From positions 20,778,203 through 20,842,202 of the forward strand of contig NC_083341.1 in assembly GCF_019175385.1 (NCBI RefSeq): a stretch of 64,000 nucleotides of DNA, in the 5' to 3' direction. Below the pieces are notes generated by a model, which worked only from the letters and a program-made list of their open reading frames with translations, made no database searches and was not told the origin of the DNA. Of this stretch, positions 32,384 to 44,672 are shown piece by piece; position 1 is the stretch's first letter; every line of letters begins with the position of its first letter. Position numbers and translations under genes: made by a program. The stretch is from Lycium barbarum. Its lineage: Eukaryota; Streptophyta; Magnoliopsida; Solanales; Solanaceae.

Positions 32384-33613
32384 ATGGCAATAGATGATAC
32401 AACATCAACAATGGTGGTTAATGAGGTTACAACACTTAATCACAACCATCCTTTATATCTCCAAGCTTTAGATGCACCTGGTGTAGTTTTGATTCCAATA
32501 AAACTCAAAGGATCAGAAAATGCTCTATGGAGCAGATCAATGAAACTGGCATGGAGAGGTAAAGGAAAGTTAGGATTCATAGATGGAACATGTGTGAAGA
32601 ATACGTACAAAGGTGCATTGGAAGAACAGTGGGAAAAATGCAATGCTATTGTGGTGTCCTGGATTGCAAGCACATTAGTAGGTGAATTGCTACCTGGCAT
32701 CATGTATGCTTCTAATGCAAAAAGGATATGGAAGGATTTTGAAGAGAGATTTGATAGGTCAAATCTGACTAGAGCCTATCATTTATGAACTGAGATTGGA
32801 AATCTCAAACAAGGAGATGATTCAGTTACAACTTTACTACACAAAATTGAAGGACTTATGGGCAGAAATGGATGTCATGATCCTGCACCAGGCTGTGAAT
32901 GTGATGAATCAACTGCTTATGTGGCTCATCTTAAATCACAAAGGTTGTTGCAATTTTTAATGGGATTGAATGAAAGCTATAGTGCAATCAGAAGCAACAT
33001 TCTAGCCAGGAAGCCAACTGTAACAGTCAATGAGGCATATGCAGTTGCAACACAGAAGGAGAGTCAAAAGGAACTAGGTATGGTTGATAAGAATAGAGAA
33101 CCTCTAACTCCCTTTGTAAGAAGGACTCAGGATTATAAACCTAGATATGGAACACCTTGTAGACATTGTAGATACAAAGGCCATCCTGAGAACAGATGTT
33201 GTTGGCTGATTGGTTATCCACCAGATTTCAAGAGCAAAAGGAAGGGAAATGATGCTAAAGGTCACAATGACTTCAAACCAACAACAAATGGTATCAAGAA
33301 AGCAGAAGCATCAAACAGTGGAGGACAGAAGTTTGGACATCACTTTGCTTCGGAAGAGCAATATCAGGAGTTGGTAAACAAAATAGAGAAGGCAGTACCA
33401 GGAGAATATGCTGCAAACATGGCAGGTACTACTTCTTTATTATCCAATATAGGTAAGACTTATGAATGGACAATTGATAGTGGAGCAACACATCATATTA
33501 CACCTAGCAAAGAATGTTTAAGTACTCGTAGAAGATTAGACAATTTGGATTCTAATGGAGTACAAGTACCAACTGGAAGCACATGTCATATTAAAGGAAC
33601 AAGAAATGTTTAG
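32384..33613 (+). pseudogene. Copia gag and protease
   Basis: ATG 32384 opens MAIDDTTSTMVVNEVTTLNH, then the copia capsid core (ENALWSRSMKLAWRGKGKLGF; KRIWKDFEERFDRSN). A TGA at 32786-32788 interrupts it; the same frame goes on. Zinc knuckle CRHCRYKGHPENRCC (about 33160-33205). Protease active site WTIDSGATHHIT (about 33466-33500). The next stop is at 33611. Apart from these stops the frame is continuous, so decay is moderate. Confidence 0.88.
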
Positions 33614-34833
33614 ATTCTAGAGGCTCATAAACTTGACAGTGTACTTTATGTACCAGACTTCAAATTCCATTTGTTGTCTATATCTTAGCTGAACAGGGAA
33701 CTGTCTTGTTCAATGTCATTTTTCCCTAATTTTTGCGTACTTCAGGGTCTCTTCAATGGCAAGGTGATGGGGATTGGTAAAGAGAAGGATGGTTTGTACA
33801 TATTGAAGGAGGTGAAGGCACAAATAAATGCAACAGTGTCAAACTACCACAATGATATTGGTGCAACTTTGTGGCATATGAGACAAGGACATGCTTCAGC
33901 AAAAAACAATGCATCACATTAATGACTTGCATAAGATTACAAATAAGACTGTTCAATATGAGGGTGAGATTTGTCCTTTAGCTAAACAATGTAGATTGAA
34001 ATTCCAGTTAGTCAAAGTAGTATTGTAAACAAGTTTGATCTGGTTCACCTTGACGTCTAGGGTCCTTATAGAAGACTTACATATGATAAGAAACAATATT
34101 TTGTCACCATAGTAGATGATTTTAGCAGATATACTTAGTTGTGCTTGATTCAGTCTAAATGTGATGTAACTGTAATACTGGAAGGATTTCTTGCTTTAAT
34201 AAAAAACCAGTTTGGATTGCCTGTTAAAGTCATTAGATCTGATAATGGGACAGAGTTTTTCAATTCTTTATGTGCTGAACTGCTTAGTTCTAATGGCATA
34301 ATCCATCAAAGTAGTTGTGTATATAATTTACTACAGAATGGAGTAGTGGAAATGAAGCACGAACATATTTTAAAAATGGATAGGGCATTGAAGTTTCAAT
34401 GTTCCATTTCAATTCAATTTTGGGGGGATTATGTCAAAACTGCAATGTACTTAATAAATAAATTGCCTTCTAATGTTTTTGGTGGTAAATGTCCTTATGA
34501 ACTGCTCCATAACAGATCTCCTAAACTGGATCATCTTAGAGTATTTGGATGTTTATGCTATGCTAGTAGATTTCCAAAAGAGGATAAGTTTGCTCCTAGA
34601 ACCAGAAGAGCTGTGTTGACTGGTTATTCTAAGACACAGAAAGGATACAAGTTGTTTGACATGCATGACAAAGTTTGTTTTGTCAGAAGAAATGTAACAT
34701 TTAGGGAATATACATTTCTTTATCAAGCTTCGTCCATTCTCGAGAAGGAAGATATGTTTGATTCAACAATTAGCAATACTAATCATGATATGCCAAATGT
34801 AGATATTGATCCTGCAAATATCAGTACTCCTAC
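33614..34833 (+). pseudogene. Copia integrase
   Basis: After VLYVPDFKFHLLSIS comes the pre-integrase zinc region (LWHMRQGHAS). The integrase core has DLVHLDV, TIVDDFSRYT (Asp), VIRSDNGTEFFN (Asp) and NGVVEMKHEHIL, where the usual Glu context NGVVERKH is kept in part. The KLDHLRVFGCLCYAS block follows. Stops lie at 34136-34138 and earlier, with a frameshift near 33900. The coding is cut at 34833 by the Tekay 2 LTR. Confidence 0.87.
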
Positions 34834-37010
34834 TGTTACACCTTGGAAATTTTGTGCCATTTGCATTATGAGTAAAATAATGTAAGATCAAAGTGTGCAT
34901 GAAGCCCTTATAAGGTTAAGGAGGGTATCCAATAATTATAAGTATGCACCTTAAGTTCTAGAATCATATGAAGCGGCGGAAGTAAATTTGTTGAGAGATT
35001 GGAAATTGAGTCATGTTTTGGGAAGATTTCGTATCATTTGAGTTATACATTGCTTAGAATTGCCTTGAGGGGGAGCTATAGGGACCCTTAAAAGGTTAAT
35101 GAAGTTTTATGTAAGTGACAAGAAGATTCCATAAGGATTGGAGGTCAAACGAATCGAAAAGAACGCATTTCCGCGAAACCGGGGAAAATGGAGCAAGATG
35201 CGGCCGCATACTCAGTATGCTGGGCCGTACATTGCCAGAAAAATCACCATTTTGGCTGAGAATTCATGTTGTGGAGGGAGTATGCAGCCGCATACTCACC
35301 GCAACACAGAGCGGTTGGGCTATTTTCAGCCCTTTTTAAATCCCTAAGGACCCCATTTTTCACATTAACTTTCCACACTTATTTCCACACACTTCTAGAG
35401 GGTTCTTGAGAGTTATTGAAGGTTCCATAGCATTCCAAACCTTTCCATATCATCAAGAGAGAAGATCAACATCAAAACCTCAAAGATAATCCATGGAATG
35501 TGATTGTTGTTGCTTCTCTCCAAAGTTGTGACGAACTTGGTCTTGGAAGGAGTTGAGTAAGGTGAAGATCCTTTATTATAAGGTATTTATATGATTGAGT
35601 TGATGTGAAGGTTATTCACTCTTATAAAGGAAAATAATTAAAGTGGAGAAGCCACAAAGTGTTGAAGTGAGGTTGATGACTTTGAGATGAACTTGAAAGG
35701 GGATTTTGGATAATTTTGAGATTGAATTGAATATAACTTCTTGAATACGGTATTGTGAATGTTATTATTGTTGTTTGGGATTTGATTGTTTGATAAATTA
35801 GGGGAGGTGCTGCCCAAATTCCATTAGCTCGTTAATTATACTAGTTTGAACTTAAGAGTGTTTTCATGACTTAACCTTAGTATGAATCCTTTTGGATATA
35901 GGTTTTGCGGACTTTGGAGGAGAAAATTAAGTATTTAAGAAGACGTAAAGGTATGTTAAGGCTATCCCTTTCGTTCTAAAGGCATGATTTTCCTTATTGT
36001 GAATCCATCTAAGATGTCCATAATATCCTACTTCCTAGAAATGCTAGAAGCTCATAACTCTCAATGTTCTCATGATATTGTTGACAAATATTCTCTATAT
36101 TGATGATGATGATGAGGATGATTCCATAATATGAAATTGGAGGTACACCGACCTTATGTCACTCCGATAGAGTTGTAATGTTTCCTTTGGATTCTCATGT
36201 ATGTCATATATGTATATAGCTATTTTGTGACATCGAGCTTATATGGTCGATATGATATCTATTGCGCGCACACCACTGTAGTTGGGTACGGACAACACCG
36301 AGTCTTATCATGATCGGGTATGGGCGCCACCGACCCTATATGGTCGGGTATGATATTATCATTATATGTATATGTATGAAATGTTTTCTTTAGAGAAATG
36401 TTAAGTATGCATGACAATCGTATTAAGAGGTATTATGAGGTACAAATTCTTCTCTTTATCTTATGATATCTTCATGCTTTCATCATGTCTCTATTCATGC
36501 CTTATATACTCAGTACATTCTTCGTACTGACGTCTTTTTAATTGTGGACGCTGCATTCATGCCCGCAAGTAGACAGGGAGACAGACTAGACCCTTAGGCT
36601 GCTTCATCAGAGATTTCATAAAAGTGCTCCATTTGATCCGTAGCTGCAGTAGTTGGTATTATTCCTTTTGTGTACATACTTGGGCACGGCGGGGTCCTGT
36701 CCCGTCTTTATGATATTATACACTCCATGTAGAGGCTCGTAGACAGATGTACATAGTTAGATATTCTATAGCCTTATCGGTTCACATTTTGTATTTTATT
36801 TTGATAGCCTTGTCGGCTTGTACATATGGGCATGGTTACTGATGTTTATATAGATGTGTATATGTTTGATGAAACTTGTGTCTCTTTAGTTCGTAGTAAA
36901 TATGAATTAGCCATGCGGCTCACCTAGATACAATTATGAGAAATATTTTAAGAGGTGCGTGGTAGGTTAGCTCTGGGTGCCCGTCATGGTCCTCCGATTG
37001 GGTCGTGACA
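34834..37010 (+). repeat. 5' LTR of Tekay 2 (2177 bp)
   Basis: TGTTACACC...GTCGTGACA. Contains palindrome ATGCGGCCGCAT (35198), a TATA-like tttttaaat (35334-35342), CAGTAC...GTACTG with TGACGTC (36511-36535), and a stem-loop at 36688-36706. Confidence 0.93.
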
Positions 37011-37014
37011 AAAG

Positions 37015-37026
37015 TGGTATCAGAGC
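37015..37026 (+). other. Primer binding site of Tekay 2
   Basis: TGGTATCAGAGC, complementary to initiator Met tRNA, four bases after the LTR end. Confidence 0.92.
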
Positions 37027-37206
37027 AGTTCGTCCTAGGGTGTGTCTACAAGCCGTGTCCACTAGAGTCTTATTTATAGGTGTGAAGCGCGCCACCCTTA
37101 TAAGTAGGAGGCTGCGGGCATTTAGAAGTGATTGACCTTTCTTCCTCATCATAGATCGTGCGATAGAGCCATGATGTAAGAATCTCTCTTTTCTTAACCT
37201 TGCATT

Positions 37207-38565
37207 ATGTTTTCAGCGATGCCTGTGAAGAGAAAAGCTACAGCAACCCAGAAGGAAAAGATAGTGGTAGGTAGGAGGACTCAGCAGGTACTGCCAACAG
37301 AAGTAGATGAGGGCCAGTCACAAAATGAGGTTCCATCTCGGTCCTCGTATACTCCACCCATTTCAGAGGAGCACGCATGAGCCTCAGCCTTAGCTCCAAC
37401 ACCCCCAGTTCCTCCACTAGATGCCTCCGACCAGGAGATGAGGGAGGCCATCCATTTGCTGATGCAGTTAGTCGCTGCTCAGGCCCAACAATAGGGTGCA
37501 GGTCATGGTGATAGAGCTGGTAGTGCTAGAGCCAGTGATTTCATTAGTTTGAACCCTTCGAAATTCTTTGGGTCAAACCCGGATGAGGACCCGCAGAGCT
37601 TCATGGATAGAATGCTGAGAATATTGCGGGTAGTACATGCTTCGAATGTTGAGTCGGTAGAGTTAGCCTCCTATAGATTACGGGATATTGCGATTCATTG
37701 GTATGCTGTTTGGATGTCGTCTAGAGGAGTTAATGCACCTCCACCGGTGTGGCAAGAGTTTGTAGATGCATTCCTTCGACACTATTTACCACCAGAGGTT
37801 TGATGGGCCAGAGTTGATAGGTTCTTAAATCTTAGACAGGGGAATATGAGTGCCCTAGAGTATAGCCTTCGTTTTAATTCTCTGGCCAGGTATGCTCCGG
37901 CCATGGTACCTCACCGGTTTGTGAATGGTTTGGGGCCGCATTTGATGGATGGGTGTTTGACAGCCTCACTTCAGGAAGGTATGTATATTTCTCGCATTCA
38001 GGCTCATGCCCAGAAGGTGGAAGAGCGACAGTAACAACGGAGAGGTGAGCGTGAGCATGATAGGGGTTATAGTAAGAGGGCTAGATCCTCAGGCCCTGTT
38101 AGTGAGTTCAGAGGGGGTCAGAGGCAGCAGTATTCTAGGCACTCAGGCCATTCAGCGACTAGTGCACCTCCATGATTTTTGGGCCAAAGATTTGATAGAC
38201 CTATTCACTCTGGACCGAGCCAGAGTTACAGATTTTCGAGTTCTCAGTATAGGGGTGATTTAGGCAAGATAAGACCACCCTTACCACGATGTACTCAGTG
38301 TGGTAAGCTACATTAGGGATAGTGCCGATTAGGTTTGGATGTTTGTTATGCTTATGGCCAGTCAGGCCATATTATGCGTGAGTGTCCATTTCAAGGTGGT
38401 AGAGGTACGGTTCAGCCCACAGGGTCAGCAGCTAGTTCTTCATCATCTGTACGCCCTCCGGGGAAAAACCCACAGACACTAGCTGGTTGTGGTAGAGGTA
38501 GAGAAGGAGCGCCCAGTTCGAGTGGTCTTCAGTACCGTATCTATACACTGGCTGGGCAATAGGAT
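37207..38565 (+). pseudogene. gag: Tekay 2 gag with zinc knuckle
   Basis: Starts MFSAMPVKRKATATQKEK. Capsid domain FISLNPSKFFGSNPDEDPQS, ESVELASYRLRDIAIHWY, with a TGA at 37801 inside LPPEV*WARVDRF. Stops at 37378, 37492 and 38032 also break it. The zinc knuckle reads CYAYGQSGHIMRECP, where the second metal ligand is Tyr instead of Cys. It resembles Tekay 1 gag closely and shows what Tekay 1 has lost. Confidence 0.87.
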
Positions 38566-39835
38566 CTTGAGTCTTCCCCCGATGTTGTCACAGGTATATT
38601 ATCGGTATCTTCTCATGACGTATATGCATTGATTGATCCAGGCTCTACATTGTCATATGTTACTCATTATGCTGCCGGTCTATCTGGGGTAAACCTGAGC
38701 CAATTAACCCTCTTTAAATGTCTACACCCATCGGTGACCCAGTGATAGCTAGTCGGGTATATAGAAATTGTGTAGTTGTGATTTGTGACCGTCATACTAT
38801 GGCTGATCTAAATAAGCTGAATATGATAGATTTTGATGTTATTATGGGCATGGACTAGTTGGCTTCTTGTTATGCCAATGTTGATTGCAGAACAAAAATG
38901 GTTCGTTTCCAGTTTTCGGGAGAACCAGTTTTAGAGTGGAAGGGGAATACAGCATCTCCGAGAGGTAGATTTATTTCCCATCTAAAGGTAAGGAAGATGA
39001 TTGCTAAGGGGTATATTTATCATTTAGTCCGGGTCTAAGATACAGAAGCAGAGTCGCTGACTCTTCAGTCTGTCCCAGTAGTGAATGAATTTTTTGATGC
39101 ATTCCCATATGAGCTTCTAGGCCTTCCACCCGAGTGAGAGATTGATTTTTCCATTGATGTGTTACCGGATACTAAGATAATATCTATTCCTCTTTACAAA
39201 ATGGCTCCCGCAGAATTGAGGGAATTGAAAGAGTAATTAAAAGATTTGCTAGAAAAAGGCTTTATCAGGCCTAGTTCATTGCCGTGGGGAGCACCTGTGT
39301 TGTTTGTAAGAAAGAAAGATGGTTCCTTATGGATATGAATTGACTACAGGCAGCTGAATAAGGTGACGATCAAGAATAAATATCCGCTCCCAAGAATTGA
39401 TGATTTATTAGATCAGTTGCAGGGTGCCAAATGGTTCTCAAAAATAGACTTGAGATCGAGGTACGACCAGGTGAGAGTTAGAGAGAAAGATATTCCGAAG
39501 ATGGCCTTCAGAACCCCATATGGTCATTTTGAATTTCGGGTAATGTCGTTCGGATTGATTAATGCACCGTCGGTGTTCATGGATTTGATGAACAGTGTGT
39601 TTAGGCCTTTTCTAGATTCATTTGTGATTATGTTTATTCACGATATCCTGGTATACTCTCAAACCGAGGCGGAACATGCGGATCATTTACGTGCTATACT
39701 TAGAGTTCTTCAGGCTCGGGAACTGTATGCAAAATTTTCAAAATGTGAGTTTTGGTTAAATTCTGTGACTTTTCTGGGCATATTATTTCATCTAATGGTA
39801 TTCGAGTGGATACCTAGAAGATTGAAGCTGTGAAG
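38566..39835 (+). pseudogene. Tekay 2 protease and reverse transcriptase
   Basis: Protease: DVYALIDPGSTLSYVTHY, with the DPGS form usual in this clade. RT from about 39050: [44 protein letters not shown], then [10 protein letters not shown], where the first catalytic Asp is His (CAC 39639-39641). Stops at 39233 and near 39336 precede the open part at 39363-39833. Inactive. Confidence 0.87.
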
Positions 39836-41705
39836 ACTTGGCCAAGGCCAACAACACCTACGGAGGTTCGTAGTTTTCTAGGCTTGGTAGGTTATTACAG
39901 AGGATTTGTAGATGGCTTTTCTTCTATTTCGGCACCATTGCCGAAGCTGACTCAGAAATCAGCTAAATTCCAATGGACGGATACTTGTGAGTGCAGTTTC
40001 CAGGAGCTGAAGGGTAGATTGACTTCGGCCTCGGTTCTGACACTTCCAGAAAGGTCGGAGGGCTATGTTGTTTATTGTGATGCCTCAGGCGTTGGGTTGG
40101 GTTGTGTGTTGATGCAACATAGTAAATTATTGATTATGCTTCAAGGCAGCTGCGGAAATACGCCATGATCTAGAGTTACCTGTTGTGATTCATGCATTAA
40201 AGATGTGGAGGCATTATTTGTATGATGTTCACGTTGATATTTATATGAATCATAAAAGTATTTAATATATTTTCAAGCAGAAAGAGTTGAATTTACAGCA
40301 AAGGCGATGGTTGGAGCTGTTGAAAGATTATGATGTTAGCATCCTGTATCATCCAGGGAAGGCGAACGTCGTAGCTGATGCTCTTAGCCATAAATCTATG
40401 GGTAGCTTATGTGATATTCAACTAGAGACGAGAGAGTTAGCTCGTGAGCTTCAGTAGTTAGCTAGCCTAGGAGTTCGATTAATAGACTCGGGCAATATGG
40501 GAGTTACCATTCAGAATTTAACTGTTTCATTATTGGTGGTTGGGGTGAAAGAACGCCAGTATGAGGATCCCATATTAGTTCATTATAGAAATACACTTCC
40601 TAAAAAAAGTCATCCTTTGAGATTTCTACAGATGGAGTTCTCATATGTCGAGGTAGATTGTGTGTTCCTGATGTTGCAGGATTACGTCATCAGATTTTGG
40701 AAGAAGCCCATTGTTTCTATTATTGTATTCATCCGGGAGCGAAAAAATGTATCATGATCTTAAATCCATATATTGGTGGGACGTAATGAAGAAAGACATA
40801 GCAGAGTTCGTAGCTCAATGTCCTAACTGTCAGCAGGTGAAGGTTGAGCATCAGAAGCCTATGGGATTATTGCAAACTATGGAAATTCCGACTTGAAAAT
40901 GGGAAGTGATTAATATAGATTTTATTACAGGCTTGCCTTGTTCTCAGCATAAGTATGATTCTATATGGGTAATTGTGGATAGACTTACGAAGTCAGCTCA
41001 TTTTCTACCAGTCAGAACTACGTACTCAGCTGAAGATTATGCAAAGAGATAGTAAGACTCCATGGCGTTCCAATGTCTATTATTTCTGATAGAGGAACAC
41101 AGTTTACAGGTAATTTTTGAAAGTGTTTCCAAGAAGGTTTGGGGACTCAGGTGAGTCTTAGTATAACATTTCATCCACAGACTGATGGAGCTGAGCGAAC
41201 CATTCAGACTCTCGAAGATATGCTACGGGCATGTGTGTTAGATTTTGGAGGTAGTTGGGATAATCACTTACCGCTTATAGAGTTCACTTATAACAATAGT
41301 TATCATTCCAACATTCAAATGGCCCCGTATGAGGCTCTATATGAGAGCAAGTGTAGATTACCAGTTGGGTGGTTCGAAGTGGGAGAAACTACGTTAATAA
41401 GGCCAGACTTGATCCAACATGCCATGGAAAAGGTCAAACTTATTCAGGATCGATTATTGACAGCTCAGAGTTGCTAGAAATCTTATGCAGATAATCACCG
41501 ACGATACTTAGAATTCTAAGTTAATGATTGAGTATTCTTGAAGGTGTCACCTATGAAAGGTGTGATGAGATTTGGTAGGAAGGGCAAACTTAGTCCTCGG
41601 TATATTGGGCCTTACAAGATTGTATGCAAGGTAGACCAGGTAGCTTATGAGTTAGATCTACCTTTGGACTTGGAGTCAGTCCACCTAGTTTTCCATGTGT
41701 CAATG
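39830..41705 (+). pseudogene. Tekay 2 RNase H and integrase
   Basis: [21 protein letters not shown], then RNase [18 protein letters not shown], with frameshifts near 40130. Integrase zinc finger H...CPNCQQVKVEHQ, core VINIDFITGLP, SIISDRGTQFTG, FHPQTDGAERTIQTLEDML and an uninterrupted MLRACVLDFGGSWDN. The sequence KLSPRYIGPYKIVCKVDQVAYEL then HVSM ends at 41705, where the reverse LTR begins. Confidence 0.87.
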
Positions 41706-44205
41706 TGTCACACCCCAGTCCGGATAGGGCATGATGGGCACCCGACCCTTTACTTAGCGCCGAGCCAACCCGCTGGTTCTTGTTATATTCATAATCTCAC
41801 TGGGCTTTTAAATCACGAACTGAAATGCATAATAAAAGCTTTTTAAAAAAACATCCTTTTCGTCTTTCTCAAATCAAGTAAAATATGTAATCATATGAAA
41901 TTTGTAACATAATGCATAATGATACATCGACTTGCAGAGCCGCTTGCAAGACTGACATACTATATACGTGACTCTGTCTGCAAAGTCTCTAACATAAATC
42001 AATATACCATAACATAGATACTCTGACTCGGCAACACTCCGGAAGGAAATGGAGCTCGCCAATCTAGCTGGAACACCTTCTAGCAATTCCTCTACTCATC
42101 TGTATACACCTGCATGGCATGAAACGCAGCAGCGTCCACCAGAAGGGACGTCAGTACAAATAATGTACTGAGTATGTAAGGCATGAATAACACCATAATA
42201 TAAATATGAAAGGTAACATGGAATAAGAGAGATAACCTGTACATCTGAATGCCTCATAAGGCGGATGTCATGCATGCTTAGCTTTTTTTAAAAAACATTT
42301 CTATACATATACATATTACCATGCATGACCATTAAGGCTCGGTGTCATATATATATAGTATCATGCCCGACCATTAAGGCTCGGTGTTATCATCATTAGC
42401 CCGCGTCCGGGGCAACATCATAACATGCCCACTGCAGTGGTGTGTACATCTACGTGCCATGCCCGGCCGACTATAGCGCGGCGCAGTGTGAGAAAATACA
42501 TACATATATATAAAGCATGCATAAGAGCCCAATCAAAAGCCACAACTATATCGGAGTGACGTAAGGTCGGTAGCCTCCGATTGTATTATGGATCAATCAT
42601 CATCGTTTATCCTACCTTGAAGGAACAAGGGTCATAAGGTGAGATTACCAACAATGAAGGAAATAGAGAAATTGCAAAGTAAGCTCAATCACCTCTTAAT
42701 AATATCAAGCTCATGTACATGGAAATCTCTATGAATAAAATCATCTCATAATAACATGAAATCCGTTTGCCTTAGAGCTTGGATAAATAAATCCCTCATA
42801 ATCATCATCATGGTTATCATAAAAAAATTATTCATCTTTACCATCGTGAAAACTTTAAGAGTCATGAATCTCTAACATTCTTGGAAATGAAATTTTTTAT
42901 GGAATTCATACATGGTTTGGTAGGAAGAGAATCATGCCTTGGAATCATAGACTTCTAACTTTTGAAAACAAAGAAGTTATGGAAGCATTTGTGAAATCGT
43001 AACATAGGAATCATGCCTTTGAAAGAAAGGGACGAGCCTTAACATACCTGGAAGACAATTTCTCGACTTCCAACTTACTTCCTGTCTCGCAATTCACTTA
43101 AGATCATTCGTAGCCTCGTAATCTACATATACAACGATTCATACTATTGTTAGAATCATCATCATACGCTCGTCTTAAGCCCTTAATTAAAATCCTTTTA
43201 GATTCTGTCAAAATTCGGGCAGCATCTCCCCTGTTTATATGCCTAGCCCGAAATTCCAATTCAACAACCAACAACATCAAAAACAATATCCTCAACATTA
43301 TACAAGATAAATATATGTATTTTCATCCAAAATTCTCTTCAAACCTCAATCCATAAGCCAACACATCAACACAACAAACTATAACTTTTATTCTTGTAAA
43401 TATTCCTTAATCAATGTTGATAAAGAAAAGATTCAATGATTCATACCTTATTATTACTAAGGTAGCAAGATCTTCAATCTCTACTTGTTATCAAGCTCAC
43501 TCCAACACAAAATGGAATGATAATCGCGACTACTAGTCGTCCTGACTTCGATTGGTATTCCGCAGCTTGAAATTTGCTCAAAATCCTCAATTCTATGTGA
43601 GATTTAAGAGCCCTTTTGATGGATGAATTTTCTGGAAATTTTGAGAGGTTTAGGATGAAGAAAAATGGGGTTTTAAACCCTTTTATAGTAGCCAAGGTTG
43701 GCAGTACTGTAGCGGCATTGTAGCAGCCCTGTTTCTGCTTTGTCAGCTCAGTTTGTAACGTTCATAATTCTCTACTCCGATGTCCTATCGATGAGCAGTT
43801 TGTTGAGTTAGACACTAGACTCGGCGAAATTCATTTTAGGCTTTTGAAACACCTTAAAACTCCTAATATACTAGGAGATATGCCCTTCCAAAGTTGACTG
43901 AAAATCTGCCGGCACTTCTCAAATTTTCGTCAAACTTATTTTCTTTAATTTGCTTGACCTCGAAATCTTCCGAAACTCTCCATACATGATATTTATCATT
44001 TATTATACTTGATAATGGCCATGTTCTTGTGTTTCAAAATAGGTTTTTTCGATTACGACTTACGAGATCCTAATTCATCCTTTACTTCATTGTTACATAT
44101 TTCCCATGGCTTGTACCTTCCAAAACATCATGGGACGTCTCCGATACTCCATTACTACAGTGATGTACGTGGCATGCTCATGCTCTAAAAGTGCGGGGTG
44201 TAACA
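41706..44205 (-). repeat. Solo LTR of a related Tekay-like family, reverse orientation (2500 bp)
   Basis: On the minus strand it starts TGTTACACCCCGCACTT (44205) and ends GGGGTGTGACA (41706). It contains the family block CAGTAC...GTACTG/TGACGTC in reverse (42146-42172). No internal retroelement coding lies inside, so it is a solo LTR. The 5 bp on each side (caatg, agtgt) do not match, and about 6 bp of the host codons (between HVSM and KCIGD) are missing. A simple insertion-plus-excision history therefore does not explain it fully. The short frames inside have no domain. Confidence 0.82.
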
Positions 44206-44450
44206 AGTGTATTGGAGACCCTTCTAGAATTGTACCTGTGGATGATGTCCAGGTCACCGAGCAGTTATCTTATGAAGAAGTTCCCATTGCTATTCTAGAT
44301 AGGCAAGTTCGGAGATTAAGAACTAAAGATGTAGCTTCAGTTAAAGTTCTATGGAGAAATAATGATAGATAAGAAATGACTTAGGAAGTTGAGGAAGATA
44401 TGAAGTCCAGGGATCCACATTTGTTTCCACTCCTATAGGGGGTTCAGATA
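44206..44450 (+). pseudogene. Tekay 2 chromodomain end of integrase
   Basis: Continues KCIGDPSRIVPVDDVQVTEQL from the far side of the reverse LTR, then VPIAILDRQVRRLRTKDVASVKVLWRNN. The chromodomain end (EVEEDMKSRDPHLF) is readable past stops near 44370. Confidence 0.85.
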
Positions 44451-44657
44451 GAGCCACCATTATCTTCAGGTACGTAATGCTTTCTTTTTACGATTTCTTG
44501 GTTGTGTGTGGCCATTATTGTTGTTATCGTTGTAGCCCTGTAAGGCGTCGTATATTTTAGATTGTTATGACAGAATGGTAGTGGCATATTTGTAGGGGAA
44601 ACTCTGGCGAAATTTTTGTAGAATCCCTAAGGGTATAACATTCGAGGACGAATGTTC

Positions 44658-44672
44658 TTAAGGGGGGAGGAA
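44658..44672 (+). other. Polypurine tract of Tekay 2
   Basis: A G-rich purine run (aaggggggaggaa) immediately before the 3' LTR. Confidence 0.85.

Noticed and set aside
43104..43695. Genes inside the reverse solo LTR
   Set aside because: Short frames with no domains; the segment is LTR from end to end.
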